A DNA stretch of 64,000 nucleotides from Pieris napi (GCF_905475465.1 NC_062245.1:8680001-8744000); one strand, 5' to 3'; counted from the stretch's first letter, positions 1-13,545 are shown. The notes: generated by a model from the letters alone, not told the origin. A program made the numbers and translations.

Positions 1-1478
1 AAGTAATTAAAAACTAAGAAAACGAAGTAAAATAAAACTTTTATGATAACAAAAATATATCTATAGTCCGACTTAGTAGACTTTCCACTACCACAAGATC
101 GGTATCTACGCGAGTGGAACCGCGGGGGAGTGCTAGTTAAATATGTATAATATTATAATAATAAATAATACAGCTATATATCTTGTGGGTGTTCAAAAAA
201 CAAACTTCCGAATTAATATTTGGATAGAACATTGCTAAGTGCCCTTTAAAATAAAAATAACCCTAAAAAACTATTATACATTTAACGAGCCATTAAATGT
301 ATGTTTTACAGTGTAGTAAAGACTATTAAAAACAATGCCATCTAGCGGCAGCTGCATAAACCACTTTATATTTGTGGTTAGGGCCACACGCAGACTCGAT
401 CGTACAAACTATGGTTATTGTACTTCAGCGCCATCTACATGTATAATACGAAAAAAATATTTTTTATTTGTTTGGTTATTTGTAATGTTTTAACAGTAAT
501 ATAATAACTAAGTATTGTTTTATTAGAATTATTTTAAAAAGGACCCTTAAGTGTTTAAGTAATTTAGGATTCTACTTGGCTGTAAGAAGGATTTATTAAA
601 TATTAAATAAACTAGTTCCTTTGTTACATTATGTGTAGTACATAACATTAAAATATTCATACCTTCGCGTAATCGACAGGAGATGCATTCACTGGACTCG
701 TAAAAAGGCCCTCGCTGAAACAAACAAGACAGTTGTTATTAAGGTAACTAAAAAAAATATACATAAAAAGCAAAGAACGTCGCGCATGTAAAGTCTATCA
801 TCATCAACATGAATGGCTGTACAGCCCCTTATGGACCTTAGCCTCCGCAAGTATCTTTCGCCATTGCAATCTAGGTATCTCGTATATAACATAACTTAGT
901 TTTAAGCACACCCCACATACTCACGTAGGTATATACCCTAACTTTCACACAAGACAGCCGAATTATGTGTTACTTAGTTAAATGTATTTAATTCTTTTTA
1001 TAGTTTTTTTCCTTTCTCTTTTGATTCTTTGAACCTTTTTGTATATATTATGTATGCCATCTTTGGTATAGCCAACCTTTAAATCTTTAGTATACCTAAT
1101 TGTTTTTTGTTAAATGTAATTTACGTTAGCTGTAGGAGTACGAAATAAATAGACATAAAACGAGTGAAAAATAAACTACATAAAATAACAACTGCTATTA
1201 ATTAATAATTGAATGTTATTAAAAAATTAATTGCATTTGACACTCGCAAATCAGCGGCCAGGCGATCTAGATATCGATAAATCAACGTCGGATGCGCTTG
1301 ATCGCATCGATTATACCGATTATTAAGCAAAACACTGGCTCGGAAACGAGATCATCGCAATAAAAACCCGCATCTTATCGCTAAACAATAATTTTCCTCA
1401 CATTACGTGAAACTGTTTGATGCAAATCGACATATTCGAAATAAGAATTAGAATAATAGACTGCTAATTTGAACAAGC
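1..1478. other. Gene-poor stretch
   Basis: AT-rich. Only short repeat-like pieces were seen (GCCATCTAGCGG at 339, GCGCCATCTACATG at 430). No gene was recognised. Confidence 0.5.
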
Positions 1479-1725
1479 TCTAAGGCTAAAATGGAAATGG
1501 GCAGGTCATATTGCTAGAGCGCGGGATAAAAGATGGACACTAGAAACAACGAAATTGACTGGACCTACTGGAAAGAGATGTATAGGACGACAAAGGATGG
1601 ACAGATGATATTGTAGAACTAGCGGGGGAAAACTGGATGAAAGTTGCTCAAGACAAAGAGAAATGGAAAAATATGGAGGAGGCTTTTACTCTAAAAGGGG
1701 CCATACAAAAACTAGAGCACTAAAA
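1479..1725 (+). pseudogene. RTE-type LINE ORF2 C-terminal fragment
   Basis: Reads LRLKWKWAGHIARARDKRW, then TGPTGKRCIGRQRM and a frameshifted KLDESCSRQREMEK. The KWAGHIAR...R.TGKR.RGRP pattern is the C-terminus of RTE and related LINE proteins. It is broken and truncated at 5'. Confidence 0.65.
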
Positions 1726-2344
1726 AGTTTAAAATAAATCTAACTTAAATTTTGTTTAACACTCATACTAACTTAACTAATACTAATATTAAGGAATGTA
1801 AACTAACTAAATGTTGTATGGATCAATAAAGCTTTAATAATAATAATTTTACCACATGAGTAAGTTTACCAAAGCGTTAAACGCTGTTCAAATCGTCTTT
1901 CAAATATTTATTATGAAAAAATGAATAGCGTCTCCAGAAGGACGCGTAAAAACTTTATACTCAGACAAATATTTGACACAAATATGTTTTACTTTCCTCT
2001 GGTCGTTGGAAAGTGAAGTAAACATTTGTCTTATAATATACCAGTAATAAAAGTCAATTAAATTGGATTGTTAGTTCGAATTATCTATAAGATCTACAAG
2101 CTTTATTAAACGCATCATTAAATCACTCGGTTCGCGAAGATTTTATCTGTCTAATGTAATTTGTGTGCAATTTGTCCCGCTTAGGTGAACACGCATTATT
2201 AAAATTACAGAGATAGATAGACCCCTATATTTATAATCATACAACGTTCCTCGAATAGCTTTGAATTTTTCCTACGTATCAATTTAAAAATCATTAAACA
2301 TGACAAGATATGGTTAATAATAGGTTGAGAGTTAAGAAAGTAGG

Positions 2345-2641
2345 AGAGGAGTGGTAGCCTAGTGGCTTCAGTGTGTGACTCTCATCCCTGAGGTCGTAGG
2401 TTCGATCCGCGTATGTGCACCAATGGACTTTCTTTCTATGTACGCATTTAACTTTCGCTCGAACGGTGTAAGAAAATATGGGTAAAAACCTGTTAGCTTT
2501 AGACCCAAACAGTCGACGGCGTGTGTCAGGCACAGGAGGCTGATCACCTACTTGTCTATTAGATTGACAAATGATTATGAAACAGATACAGAAATCTGAG
2601 GCCCAGACCTAAAAAGGTTGTACGGCCACTGATTTTTTTAT
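2345..2641 (+). repeat. tRNA-derived SINE, copy 1
   Basis: The tRNA-like head shows an A box (TAGCCTAGTGGC) and B box (GGTTCGATCC). The body reads CGCATTTAACTTTCGCTCGA and the tail ends GGCCACTGATTTTTTTATTG. RNA polymerase III promoter boxes are inferred from the tRNA-like layout. Confidence 0.75.
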
Positions 2642-2782
2642 TGTTCTCAAAAACATCGTTGAAAAACCAAAAATGTATTGAAGTTAGCCTGCATTCGTAG
2701 TTCTCGTGAAGACTCGATTCTGAATTTTAGTTAAGTTAAGAAGCAGTTCAAAACAGCTTGCTTGCCGCCAATACAATCTAAT

Positions 2783-3190
2783 ACTCAAAATTCTCGTGTC
2801 ACAATGTTCGATCCCATACTCCTCCAAAACGGTTCGACCGATTCTTATGAAATTTTTATGCATATTCAGTAAATCTGAAAATCGGTTCTATCTATCTTTC
2901 AATCCCCTTAAGGATAAGAGGTTTCCACTCCAAAAAAATTTTTTTTTGTTTTTATTATGATACAGCGAATACGATCAACCTCTATTTTTATTTGTTAGTT
3001 AAGAACTTATAACTTGAACTCTGAGGTTTAAATAGTGAAAAATTCACAGAAAAACCTAAAAAGTTGTCACTCCAGAAAACCGAACAGTCTCTGGGGTAGC
3101 ATAGCAAAATGTTCCATGTTGGTATATTCTAAAAAGGTAGGCTAAGTAAAATCACATTAAGCAGAAACGAAGTTCGCGGGGGCAGCTAGT
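2783..3190 (+). mobile_element. CTAG-ended repeat, diverged copy
   Basis: Opens ATTCTCGTGTCACAATGTTC, contains AAAACGGTTCGACCGATTCT, and ends AACGAAGTTCGCGGGGGCAG-CTAG. It is more diverged than the intronic copies. Confidence 0.6.
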
Positions 3191-3829
3191 ATCTTTGTAT
3201 ATTATCTTTATCTGCCCATTGCCCCTTTGGGGAGTTTCGAGACAATACAAACATCCTGAATTGTGCTATTTTACGCATTTATCAACACCTGCTTTACTAG
3301 TCATCCAATAATTGTGAGTAATGTCGATATTTTCTCATGATATTCGTGACACACTTAGAATTCTAAGTATATGGTCATTGACTGAATGTATTTGAAGAAT
3401 GTTGTAAACCGGAAAATATATGCCGTTCCGTTTGTGTATTCTCTTAAATGTCACGCTATCTGTATCTTTGTCTTGTATCGACTATTGATTATTAGCATGA
3501 TTAAAGATACAAGGGATACTGCTGTTTACTATGACTGCGTTTCATCTGAGGATAGGTGCGTTAAACCTGGCGGTGTATGTGTGTGTCAATAGAGTTTGTC
3601 TTTCCATGTACAGATACCGGCAAACATCTTGAACAAATGTCCTTGCCTGCGCCGAAGCGATTTTTAGGTATCACTGGGAGGGCGGCGGGCGGGAGAGTGA
3701 CGTGTCGATCGCGTGATTGGTAAATCAGTTGAGGTTTGTGTCCCAGATGCGCAAACTCCCTTGTTTAATGCTCGAAAAGTTTGCCGGTATCTATAGCATT
3801 CGTACAGTGACACGTGAGGGTTCCGACTT
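3191..3829. other. Gene-poor stretch
   Basis: A 68-codon frame at 3386-3592 has no recognised feature. The segment 3660-3800 is somewhat GC-rich and unexplained. Confidence 0.4.
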
Positions 3830-4185
3830 ATCTTAGAGTAAGGTTCAAGACGAGACTTCTGGGAACTCTGTCAAAAATGTATTGGATGTTACCAAGAGGT
3901 TTATAGTTCACCCCTAGTCTCGACTCTGTGTTCTTGTAGAGGAACATTTGGAGCGCTGCCGAGAAATCCAGCAGATCAAGTGACGCAATTATATCCCCAA
4001 GCTGGCGCTTGATTGGAACCCGCAGGGAAAGCGGAAGCGTGGCTATCTCAAGCAAACCTGGCGTCGTGCAGACGAGGAAAAGAGAGCCGGAGAGATGTGG
4101 AGCGAGGGGAAATACAAGGCTCAAGACTGAACGCGGTGGAGACTCACTGTGGCCGCCCTAAGCCACATCTAGGACATTAAGTCAT
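3830..4185 (+). pseudogene. LINE ORF2 C-terminal fragment
   Basis: The plus strand reads NPQGKRKRGYLKQTWRRADE then WSEGKYKAQD and TRWRLTVAAL. The G.R.RGRPK.TWRR...A....W pattern is a common end of LINE proteins. The stretch is rich in GC relative to its surroundings. The upstream part to 3830 is included because it is similarly GC-rich, but it is not recognised. Confidence 0.45.
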
Positions 4186-4940
4186 GTCAGTCAAGTCTCG
4201 ACTCTAAATCGACATCATAACCCAAAATTGGGTTACGTGTTAGGCGCAGAAGGCTGATTATTGGTAGTAAAGGCAAGCCAAAATCTAGCTTAGTTACACA
4301 GTTATATCCGCTCACCGTCTACAATGTAAATATACCACTAAAGGACTGGCTTCTGAGCATAACTTGCGCAGTGTTAGAAATGCTTTTGAGACCTAGTATG
4401 TAGTTACACACTTTTTTCATTCACTCACTGACTCGCTCACTCACACATTTGCACCTACACACTCACTCATGCACTCAGGCGTGTTGATAAGAATTGAAAA
4501 GTAAATTAAATAAAATATGTAATTAGATTATATATAAATATATTTTTTATAATCACTAATTTGTATTTAATAGCTTAATTTGTGGGATGAAGAAACAAAT
4601 AATATAACGTTAAAAGTTCTTCAGTAACAAAACGCACGCAAGTCTTTTATAACAATAAATTTATAATTTCATAGGAAATACGAAAAATAATTAATAAACT
4701 AATCGCCCGTTTCAAATATAATATAAAATTATCAGACGATTAACTCAGGAATGTCTGTCATAACGTTCAGCGAAAACAGGGAATATAATTAACATAATAA
4801 TACTATTATGACATGAAAAACTCGTAAAATATGTAAAGTCGTCAATTACAATGTAATTTGTACCGTTATGTAAGAAAATGAATATGTACAAGTGTGATGA
4901 ACCAATTACGGTGTTACAAATGGTGTCAATATAAAAAATA

Positions 4941-5230
4941 AACAGTGGTGCTACAACCTCTTTAGGTCTTCTCCTCAGATTTTTTAATATGTTTTATGAT
5001 CATTTTTACATCTAATAGGCAAGTAGGTGATCAGCCTCCTGTGCCTGACACACGCCGTCGACTTTTTGGGTCTAAGACATGTCGGTTTCCTCGCGATGTT
5101 TTTCTTTACCATTCGAGCAAATGTTAAATGCGCACATAGAAAGAAAGTCCATTGATGTATAGCCGGGGATCGAACCTACGACCTCAAGTATGAGAGTCGC
5201 ATGCTGAAGCCACTAGGTCAACATTGCTCT
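4941..5230 (-). repeat. tRNA-derived SINE, copy 2
   Basis: Reverse-complement copy: CAGTGGTGCTACAACCTC through GGGGATCGAACCTACGACCT to CCACTAGGTCAACATTGCTC. It is nearly full length. Confidence 0.75.
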
Positions 5231-5273
5231 TGATGTCCATATACACTCTGTTAATTATTAAATCTATATTATA

Positions 5274-5588
5274 CTAGCTGACCGAGCAAACGTCGTTTTG
5301 TCATGTATATCATTTATAATAAAAAAATAGGGGTTGATCGTAGAAGGGTGAAAATTGAGGATTATATGTATTTTTGTATGTTGTATCATAAAAAAATAGA
5401 AATTAAAAATTTTGTCTAAAAAATAAAATAAAAATTTTAGGGGTGGAGAACCCCTAACATTTAGGGGGATGAAAAATAGATGTTGGCCGATTCTCATAGA
5501 TACCGGATAAGCAGAAAAAATTTCATTAAAATCGGTCAAGCCGTTTCGGAGGCAACGAAAACTGTGACACAAGAATTTTATATATTAG
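5274..5588 (-). mobile_element. Same CTAG-ended repeat family, with 8 bp direct repeats
   Basis: Begins CTAGCTGACCGAGCAAACGT and runs to ATTTTATATATTAG. ATATTATA flanks it at 5266-5273 and 5589-5596. It is the reverse complement of the 37255 copy. Confidence 0.7.
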
Positions 5589-5596
5589 ATATTATA

Positions 5597-6287
5597 GAAT
5601 GTAAGCGGCTCTTAAATATAGGCCGCATCTCACTATAAAAAAAACTGACAGCCGCTGCAAAACATTATTTTTATAAACATGAGAAGAACACAAATATTAA
5701 TAGAAAGATCGCCTTTGTAATAAATGTACTTTTCTACTCGAAGTTATTCAAATAGGTTCAATACTTCCAGAGATAACAAATAAACTCAAAACTTTCACCG
5801 TATTCTCATGTTTAAAGCTAGTACAGTATTTGTCACCATGGTTACCATGTTGGAAACCGTAACCATGGCAACAATCAGTAATTTTAAAACGCGTTTTGTA
5901 ATAAGGACAAACAAAACATTTTGTATACAAAAAATACTCGCATTTTAATCATACTAATTGTATTCACACTATCAAATAGACATGCTTAGCTTTGGATTTA
6001 TACTTGTAATTAATTAGATATGTTTGATCATCAAAAGCTCTGATTACAGCGATATTTAATCCACCGCTCCTGTTGTGTATTTGATACCTATTCGTACCTG
6101 GGAATATATTTGAGTAAGGTGGACATTTGTTAAAGCCTGTTATACCGATAGTATTGCATTCATTAGCTATTTAAAGGTGAAAACCTAGCCAGTCATGCTG
6201 TACAATTTTGTAATAGTATATCAACTTTCTCATGCACTCTTACGCTTGTACCTTCAGCTATTCAGCCTACATTGTCTATTTGTTTGT
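5597..6287. other. Gene-poor stretch
   Basis: Holds a small imperfect palindrome around CCATGGTTACCATG and AACCATGG (5837-5871). Nothing else was seen. Confidence 0.4.
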
Positions 6288-6690
6288 CACTCTGCATCTT
6301 CTACCGCATTTACCACGGAGAACGTGTTCAGATAATTTGTTCGGATTAATACTGCAGCTGAGTTTCCCCATCGGACGACGAAGCAGAATACGAAACCCAC
6401 CCGTAATATTATATACATGTATATGTTCCACCCGTATAACCTCGATGTGCGCTGTTTCGAAACCAAGCGTTTTTTAAGGCAGTTTCTGCTGCGAACCACC
6501 ACTATGTGGAACCAGCTGCCTACTGAAGTATTTCCGAACCAATTCGACTAGCTCAAGAAAAAAGTGTACCAATTCTTAAAAGGCCAGCAACGCACTCGCG
6601 AGCCCTCTGGTATTGAGAGTGTCCATGGGTGAGGTCTCACTTAGCATGAGCTGAACCTCCTACCCGTTTGCTTGTTCTATATAAAATCAA
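6288..6690 (+). pseudogene. LINE 3' end (ORF2 C-terminus and 3' tail)
   Basis: Reads TTMWNQLPTEVFPNQFD then LKKKVYQFLKGQQRTREPSG, followed by the common tail GGCCAGCAACGCACTCGCGA and a final TTCTATATAAAA. It matches copies at 29030 and 31254. It is broken by stops and frameshifts. Confidence 0.65.
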
Positions 6691-7294
6691 AAATTAAATT
6701 AATTGTTAAACCAATTTTGTAGAGTTTTGATACAAAATACCTACGTTCCATATATGTATTGTCATTCTCACTGGGCCTAAATATTAAAAGCCAAGATCCT
6801 AATACGATTGTAGCAATATACAGTATACACCATAACACAATAAACGTGCCAATTACCGAAATTCAAATAATGAATCAATCTTAATAACACTTGAGCCGTA
6901 AGAAGACCAACAACGAGTGGAAAAAATGTTTAATTTCACTTTGTCTATTTCCCTATGTTTTCTGCTTCGTGTGAGTGGCCATACGATCTGTAACCAGTAG
7001 TTACACAAGATTATCGGATATGGCTAACTAAATGTAACAGGTTCAGGATGATTCTGTCCAGGAAGTAACGGGCAATGACTATTTACATCTATACGCTAGG
7101 GTTGACACTTATCAATATTAGTAGCATTCGAAAGTGAAAATGCGTACTTGAAAGTCAAGTGCGTGTCCAAATGGCTGGTGGACTCGTATTATTTATAAAA
7201 AAAATACATAAAGCTATTTATTCTGTTATTCTTTAGGGACCAGCGATTTGAGGAGAGTTCAAGTAGAGCGATAGTCGAACACTTTTAAAGGCAG

Positions 7295-7535
7295 CCCTGC
7301 GATTCTGTAACTCACTTTTCGAACTCACACAGCGGTTTTTGCATCGGCGGTCGCTCTCAAATCAGTCGTGAAGCAGTCATTTTATGATTTGGCATTCTGA
7401 AAAGGTGGGAGCTTGTAGTTTATTGTTTATCAGAATGCCAAATCATAAAATGACTGCTTCACGACTGATTTCAGAGCGACCGCCGATGCGAAAACCGCTG
7501 TGTGAGTTCGAAAAGTGAGTTACAGAATCGCAGGG
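7295..7535. mobile_element. Hairpin MITE, family A copy 1 (241 bp)
   Basis: A near-perfect palindrome: the left half starts CCCTGCGATTCTGTAACTCA and the right half is its reverse complement ending GAATCGCAGGG. Flanks are CAG on the left and CTG on the right. There is no coding capacity. Copies 2-4 are at 18550, 29314 and 48211. Confidence 0.85.
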
Positions 7536-8487
7536 CTGAACTTAATTTAGAACTGGCAGCTACCTCAGACAAATAATTAGTCCAGCTATTCAAAGGGGGA
7601 ACGCTGCCAGTATCTTCAGAACCATGCCTAAAGGGAATCCTTGCTAGGGTAGGCGATGGAGGCTCACTTTCGACGCCCTCAGCTCCATCCGGGTGTCATA
7701 CGACAAGTCAAGTCAAATGATATGACCTACTTCCTTTAAATAATCAATATATGTAATTGCGAAACCTGAGGCCAAGAGCCATAAATGGTTGTAGCGCCGC
7801 TGGATTATAGAGAAAATAACTAAATAAAAATAATATTAATGAATGGAAGTCACTATTTGTTATTCATTTCCGGTAAGCGACCGGTCGTTACACTTTAAGG
7901 CTGGGAACTTAAAGATTTCGTTGAGATTACGTTGACAGACGTTTTATTATATTTGAATTAATGTACATGACACAGTTGCACTGTAATCAACCGATTAATT
8001 TAAATATATTTCATATTTTATTGGTGTGAGAACTGCAAAGATTTCATTTCGATTTAAGCTATTATTGGCATAACATTCTATTTTTATTTATATATTTTAT
8101 TATTTATTTATACTTTGTTGCACATATTATATATTCAGATAACATGAATTATTAAACAAGCGATCTCTTCCAGGCAAACCTAGTAAGTAAAAATAAATAC
8201 TTGGACTAAAGTGCACAACTAAATTAACAAAAATAAATACACAGATAACAATGTAAAACCAGAATATTAAAAAAAAACTAGAGCTAGTCTTTAAGAGTCA
8301 CGCATTGAAATTTAACCTAGCATTCTATGTAGGTTCTAAAATACATAAAAATAATTTATTTACAATTTAAAAAAAAAAGTAATAACAAAAGTTGCGAATG
8401 AACAGATGGAAATTATACGCATCATCCAGCCATTATTTTTCGACCTACAATTTACATTCAGTAGCTCGACGTCAGACGAACTTGAAA

Positions 8488-8590
8488 AAGGGACAAACGG
8501 GCAGGAGGCTCACCTGGTGTTAAGTGATACCGCCGCCCATGGACACTCTCAATACCCGAGGGCTTGCAAATGCGTTGCCGGTCTTTTAAA
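8488..8590 (-). repeat. LINE 3' tail
   Basis: ACAAACGGGCAGGAGGCTCA to TGCGTTGCCGGTCTTTTA, the reverse of the shared tail. It accounts for most of the apparent 104-codon frame here. Confidence 0.6.
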
Positions 8591-11500
8591 ACCATCTAAT
8601 TTCATAGCTAAGCCGAAAATCCACTATAATCCATCGAATTTCTTAACGAAACCAAAACCTGAGTCTACAATTGAAACTAAACAAAACTCAAACATGTTAG
8701 TGATTTTTAAACAATTTTAAATTCAAGAAATTAGTTCTGGACATACGAGAAAAGCAGAGAGAACGCTCCATTTGCTTATGAATACAAGTGATAGATTGTC
8801 AACTGGTTTAGAGTAACCATTCCGAGTCGGTAATTAATACTATAAGACCGCGACCGTACATAAAAACCTGTACAAATCAATGTTTGTTCATACCAATACC
8901 AAAGAGTAATACTGACTTATCAAGTCAAAGTCGAAAAAAAACAATTAAAATAATTACTACTTAAACAAACAACTTCTTGTTTATTTTTGCAATGATTTAG
9001 TTTCTTGTTCTTCAAGTTAAAGATGCTTTTCAGTATGTACCTAGGTACACGCACATAAATAAGGATATTTCGGTTCGATTTCCGGTGAAACAATAACTGT
9101 TTGGGTAGATGGATGCTACGTATGTTTCAGTTTTGGAGTTATGCATCGAAATAAATGCCGGAATATATACTCCCTACAACTAGAGTCTGGGACACTGTAA
9201 CCACAGCCATAAATATTTTATCATTATTTCATATTACCCTAAGTTTTATCATATACTTATAGCTATCCCCGCGAATTTCCTTTTGCCTATTTTTTTAGTA
9301 CCTACATAACAAACATAATGAACATTTTGCTATGCTACCCCATAAAGACTGTTCGCTTTTCCGGAATAAAAACCTAAGTATTATATAAAACTACTCTTTA
9401 TTTTATTGATCCCAACTTACTCTCTTTAAAAACCTTCAAGGAATAAAAAAATACTAGAATTGGTGCATTACACTTGGAATTGGACATATTTATTCATATA
9501 AATAAAGCCCAGTGACGCATAGTCGGGGCTGATTCCTTGTATAGTATATACTCCATATAATTATATTCCTCGTAGACAGAAACCCCTTAACCGCAGCCCG
9601 CATCTCATTTTATATTTACTCGTGTAAACTCCAAAGTATCTAGATACAAATTGATTAATGTTAAAAATTATGCAGAAAAATTAAATCGACTTCAACATTA
9701 TTTACCTAAATTATACAAGTCTCCTCTAGAAATATATTGAAACTGTTAAATGTTAAAATTTTGATAAAACTTGGACTATTCCTTGCTACTAAGCTGGAAC
9801 TAATCTCTCTAAGCATATATTCAGAAAATCACGATATAACTTTTACTTTCCGAGAAAATGGTGTACACTTAAGAAATTTAATATAATTTAAACTGATAAC
9901 CTCTTTTGTTAAAGTCGGTTAAAACGTTCTCTGTGAAAGCCTTTAAGGGGTCGTTCATTAGTACATCAGTTCATCATTCAGTCATTAAACTTTAGATTAA
10001 TTAGCTTATTAAATACAGTGAATTGAAAACTGTGCGTTTAATCAAAAATAAGCAATGATTGTTCTTGTGAACTTTCATTCACACTCTTTTGATATTAGGA
10101 TACGCAACTTCTTGTTCTTTACAACAAAATCTTGTGACTTTATAGAAGCTACTCTAAGGTTAGTATTAGTATCACTAAAATTACTTAGAAATGTTTCAAT
10201 ATTTTATCCCCTACAAATGAACGAATTAAATAAATTGTGTCACACCCCTTCCTCTCGCATCTGCGCCAATTTGCGTTTTAGGGTAATTTAAAATTCGAAC
10301 ATAAGCGTTGGCGACTATTGGTTCAAATTAACGCAGATATCTAGATGAACATAATAATATGTCCGTCCCTTGATCCATTTTACCGTTATGTCAACGGTGC
10401 AAGCCTTCATTATCTTATTATTGCAGTAATGACAGCACTGCATTTAAATAAAATACTGTTTTATTGGATTTTAATGCCTAAGGTATAATATTTGTTGCAA
10501 TTAAACAACAGTAAATCAACAAATGTTATCAACACCTCAACCTCAAACACGTGAAAAATTATACATCAAATTTTATAAAAATTGCACAAAAAATATGTAT
10601 TTATATCATTTCGACGCCAAATTCCATTATGCGTTTCGTTTATGGGAAATCTTTAAACAAACGGAACAATTAACACTGGTTGGTTAACTCACCTGGTCAC
10701 TTTGAACAAAAGTCCCACTGGGGTCATTGCAGGTCAGAAATTTTCTTCACCTAAAGTCCAAAAGCTTTCCAATTAGAAGCTCACTTAGTTATAATTTCTT
10801 TTACAATTCCACTTCCAAATTCAAATTAACAGTCACTTAAAATTTCGTTTTCGTTAGGATAGTTGGAAAGTTCCAATTCGATCGCAGTCTGATATTCAAA
10901 TATAGAATTTCTGATTAAAAATTCTACTTCGAAATTTGAATTTAATAGAAACAAACACTGGCCAAATCAATTTGAATTGAACGCTTGCACGTGTAGGTCG
11001 AGCGACGGCCGCGGTAGTTCTGTAGAGTGCCGGAGGTGACAATGCCAATTACGCGGTGTGTTTGTGACAACAGGTGCCACTGCACCCTCATTGTTGATTG
11101 TTATATCAACGGAGCCCGAATATTTAGCTTTGGAATACTTAAAACAACTGTGTAACGACTGTATAATGTCGTTAAATTCCTTATTCAACCATTACTGTTT
11201 CCAAGTAATATACTAAAACCAAAATATAGATACTTATCAACAAAAACCTGACTTCGGCATAGAGTAAAAGAAATATATATGTGTTTTTTATTGAAGACAC
11301 TTCTCCCGTACTAACAAGAAACAATACTGCTTTTATAATAAAGTATTTTTTATTGTCTCTCTCAGTGATAAGAATTAAAGGTGTTGGACTTTAGATAAAA
11401 CACTTGGATTCAATAAGCAAGTAGTTATATTACTTTGAGGGTTTAAGTTAATTCTAATTAAGGCTTTTCGAAGGTACAAGGACCCTCCTTATTATTTTTA

Positions 11501-12372
11501 TTACGTAGGAACTTAACATCCGCCACGCGTCCACCGGATGTGGTATCTTATTTACAACTTAAACTATAACCTCCTTTAATAACAGACACATAAGACTTAT
11601 TTTGTTGGCCGATAATAAAAAAATATTTTACCAGAGGTAACTATCAAGCATGCTATTTGAAAGTAGATCTTAATACATTGTCATAGAGTCGAAATTTAAT
11701 TTTTTTAAACATTTTTGTGGTTACAGTCTTGCCGTCGAGTGGCATACTGTTTCCTTTAACGTAATTTGTTAAGACAATGGCGCCATCTAGCCATTTTGGC
11801 TACTATTGTATTTTATTATTTCTTTTGTATGCTAAACGTTTAACCTAGTAGAGTCTAGGTCTATAAAGTCTGCAGGTAACTAATAAAGCGAATACAATTT
11901 TATGAAATGGGTTATGCAGCACACACAGCACACACACGTGTTTTTGTTAGATGCTTTTCTTAAAAGGTACTTACCAACTATATTTATTTTTCTATTCATA
12001 GTATACAGGACGTCTTTCTAAGTACTTTAAATCTATATCAATTAATACAAGTTTAAATTTATGGTCACAGTTTAGACCTTAAAAAAATTAAAGAATTCAA
12101 AGCATTACTAAATAATATGTGTAAACATTATTTAATATAATAATAAATTAATATCATTATATTGAAAAGAAAAAACATTAATCTTAACACGAGTATTTCA
12201 CATTTGAATAAAAACTCCGTATTGTGTACATTATTTACATAACTAGACTTTCCGTGTGCTTTTCAACAATCGAGGTCAGAAACAGTTTATTTTTAATTTA
12301 TTAATAGCAGTATGTAAATAAGATAATAAGTTTGTTTATAACAAAAGTATTAAGTTCAACGTCTTTTTATTA
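8591..12372. other. Long stretch without recognised genes
   Basis: AT-rich non-coding DNA. A 73-codon frame at 10967-11188 (minus) has an unusually GC-rich end (NWHCHLRHSTELPRPSLDLH) but no splice or family support. A short repeat GCTATGCTACCCCATAAAGA near 9333 recurs inverted near 3094. Confidence 0.4.
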
Positions 12373-12628
12373 TTATTTTTTTTTTTTAGACAATTCACAC
12401 CAATTGACCTAGTCCCATGCTAAGCTGGTGAAGCTTGTGTTATGGGTACTAGGCAACGGATATGCATAAATATTATAGATAGATAGACATATAAAAACAT
12501 ATTTAAACACCCAAGACCTAAACACAACACCAAATGCTCATCACATCGATGTTCGTCTCAGCCGGGGATCGATCCCGGGACCCATGGATTCCCAGTCAGG
12601 GGTACTAACCACTAGACTCTGAGTCGTC
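12373..12628 (-). repeat. Second tRNA-derived SINE family
   Basis: On the minus strand the head reads CAGAGTCTAGTGGTTAGTAC and GGGATCGATCCCCGGCTGAG, a tRNA-like A and B box pair. The plus-strand T run at 12376-12387 is the A tail. The body differs from the other SINE family. Confidence 0.65.
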
Positions 12629-13102
12629 AAATATATTGTATCATTAATTCAAAGTATGCGATAAAGGCTTTAAATTCCCACCCTGAGTCTTATTAAAAAC
12701 TAAGAAGCCAATCTACATTCCCGAGTCCTCATTTAAGGGCAGTTTTAATGAATTTTTGCCTATAAATAGAGAGACAAGTTCAAGTTGCAATAACGTGATG
12801 TACAGATGGACAGGTGCTAGAATTCTGAGTGATTGAGAGTCGCTTTACTCGTCAAAACGAGTACTTGAACATTATTGGTTTCAATCTCCAACGTATTGTT
12901 ATTTCTATGGGTTGGATATGTAATAATTTCAAACATTTAAATTAGGAAAATGAATAAGTTGACACCTTGAGTATGCAATAAATTGCATTACGCGCTGTGG
13001 AGGATGAAAAATAAAATTGTTTAATTTTATTACCTAGCACTTTGACATACAATTTAATTACATACACCAATGAAGAGACTAAAATACTAAGTGCATCTTG
13101 AT

Positions 13103-13403
13103 TGCTATTGTGAAAATAAATTAATCAGTGGCGCTACAACCTCTTCAGGTCTGGACCTCAGATTTCTGAATCTGTTTCATGATCGTTTTTAATCTAATAA
13201 GCAAGTAAGTAGGTGATCAGCCTGCAGTGCCAGACACATGCCGTCGACTTTTTGGGTCTAAGACATGTCGGTTTCCTCGCGATGTTTTCCTTCACCGTTC
13301 GAGCGAATGTTAAATGCGCACATAGAAAGAAAGTCTGTTGGTGCACAGCCGGGGATTGAACCTACTAAGCCTAAGCCACTAGGCCAACACTGCTATTGTG
13401 AAA
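13103..13403 (-). repeat. tRNA-derived SINE, copy 3, with 13 bp target duplication
   Basis: The body runs 13116-13390, from an A-rich tail through CAGTGGCGCTACAACCTC to the tRNA head (GGATTGAACCTACTAAGCC). TGCTATTGTGAAA flanks it at 13103-13115 and 13391-13403, which is direct evidence of LINE-type retroposition. Confidence 0.85.
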
Positions 13404-13417
13404 GGTAAAAATGAAAG

Positions 13418-13545
13418 GTACCAATTCTTAAAAGGCCGGCAACGCATTCGCGAGCCCTCTGGCATTTAGGATGTCCATGGGCGGTATCACTTAACATCAG
13501 GTGAGCCTCCTGCACATTCGCCCCCTGTTCTATAAAAAACGTAAC
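13418..13545 (+). repeat. LINE 3' tail
   Basis: TACCAATTCTTAAAAGGCCG to CGCCCCCTGTTCTATAAAAA, directly following the SINE at 13103-13403. Confidence 0.6.

Noticed and set aside
3386..3592. 68-codon plus-strand frame
   Set aside because: No motif, no splice context and no codon pattern. Its length is expected by chance in AT-rich DNA.
6232..6477. 81-codon plus-strand frame overlapping a 71-codon minus frame
   Set aside because: Both fall in the LINE 3' end. The true relic is in another frame.
8406..8720. 104-codon frame
   Set aside because: Mostly translates the reverse of a LINE tail.
10967..11188. 73-codon minus frame with a GC-rich end
   Set aside because: It could be a 5' exon of something, but it starts without a good ATG and has no partner exon I can support.
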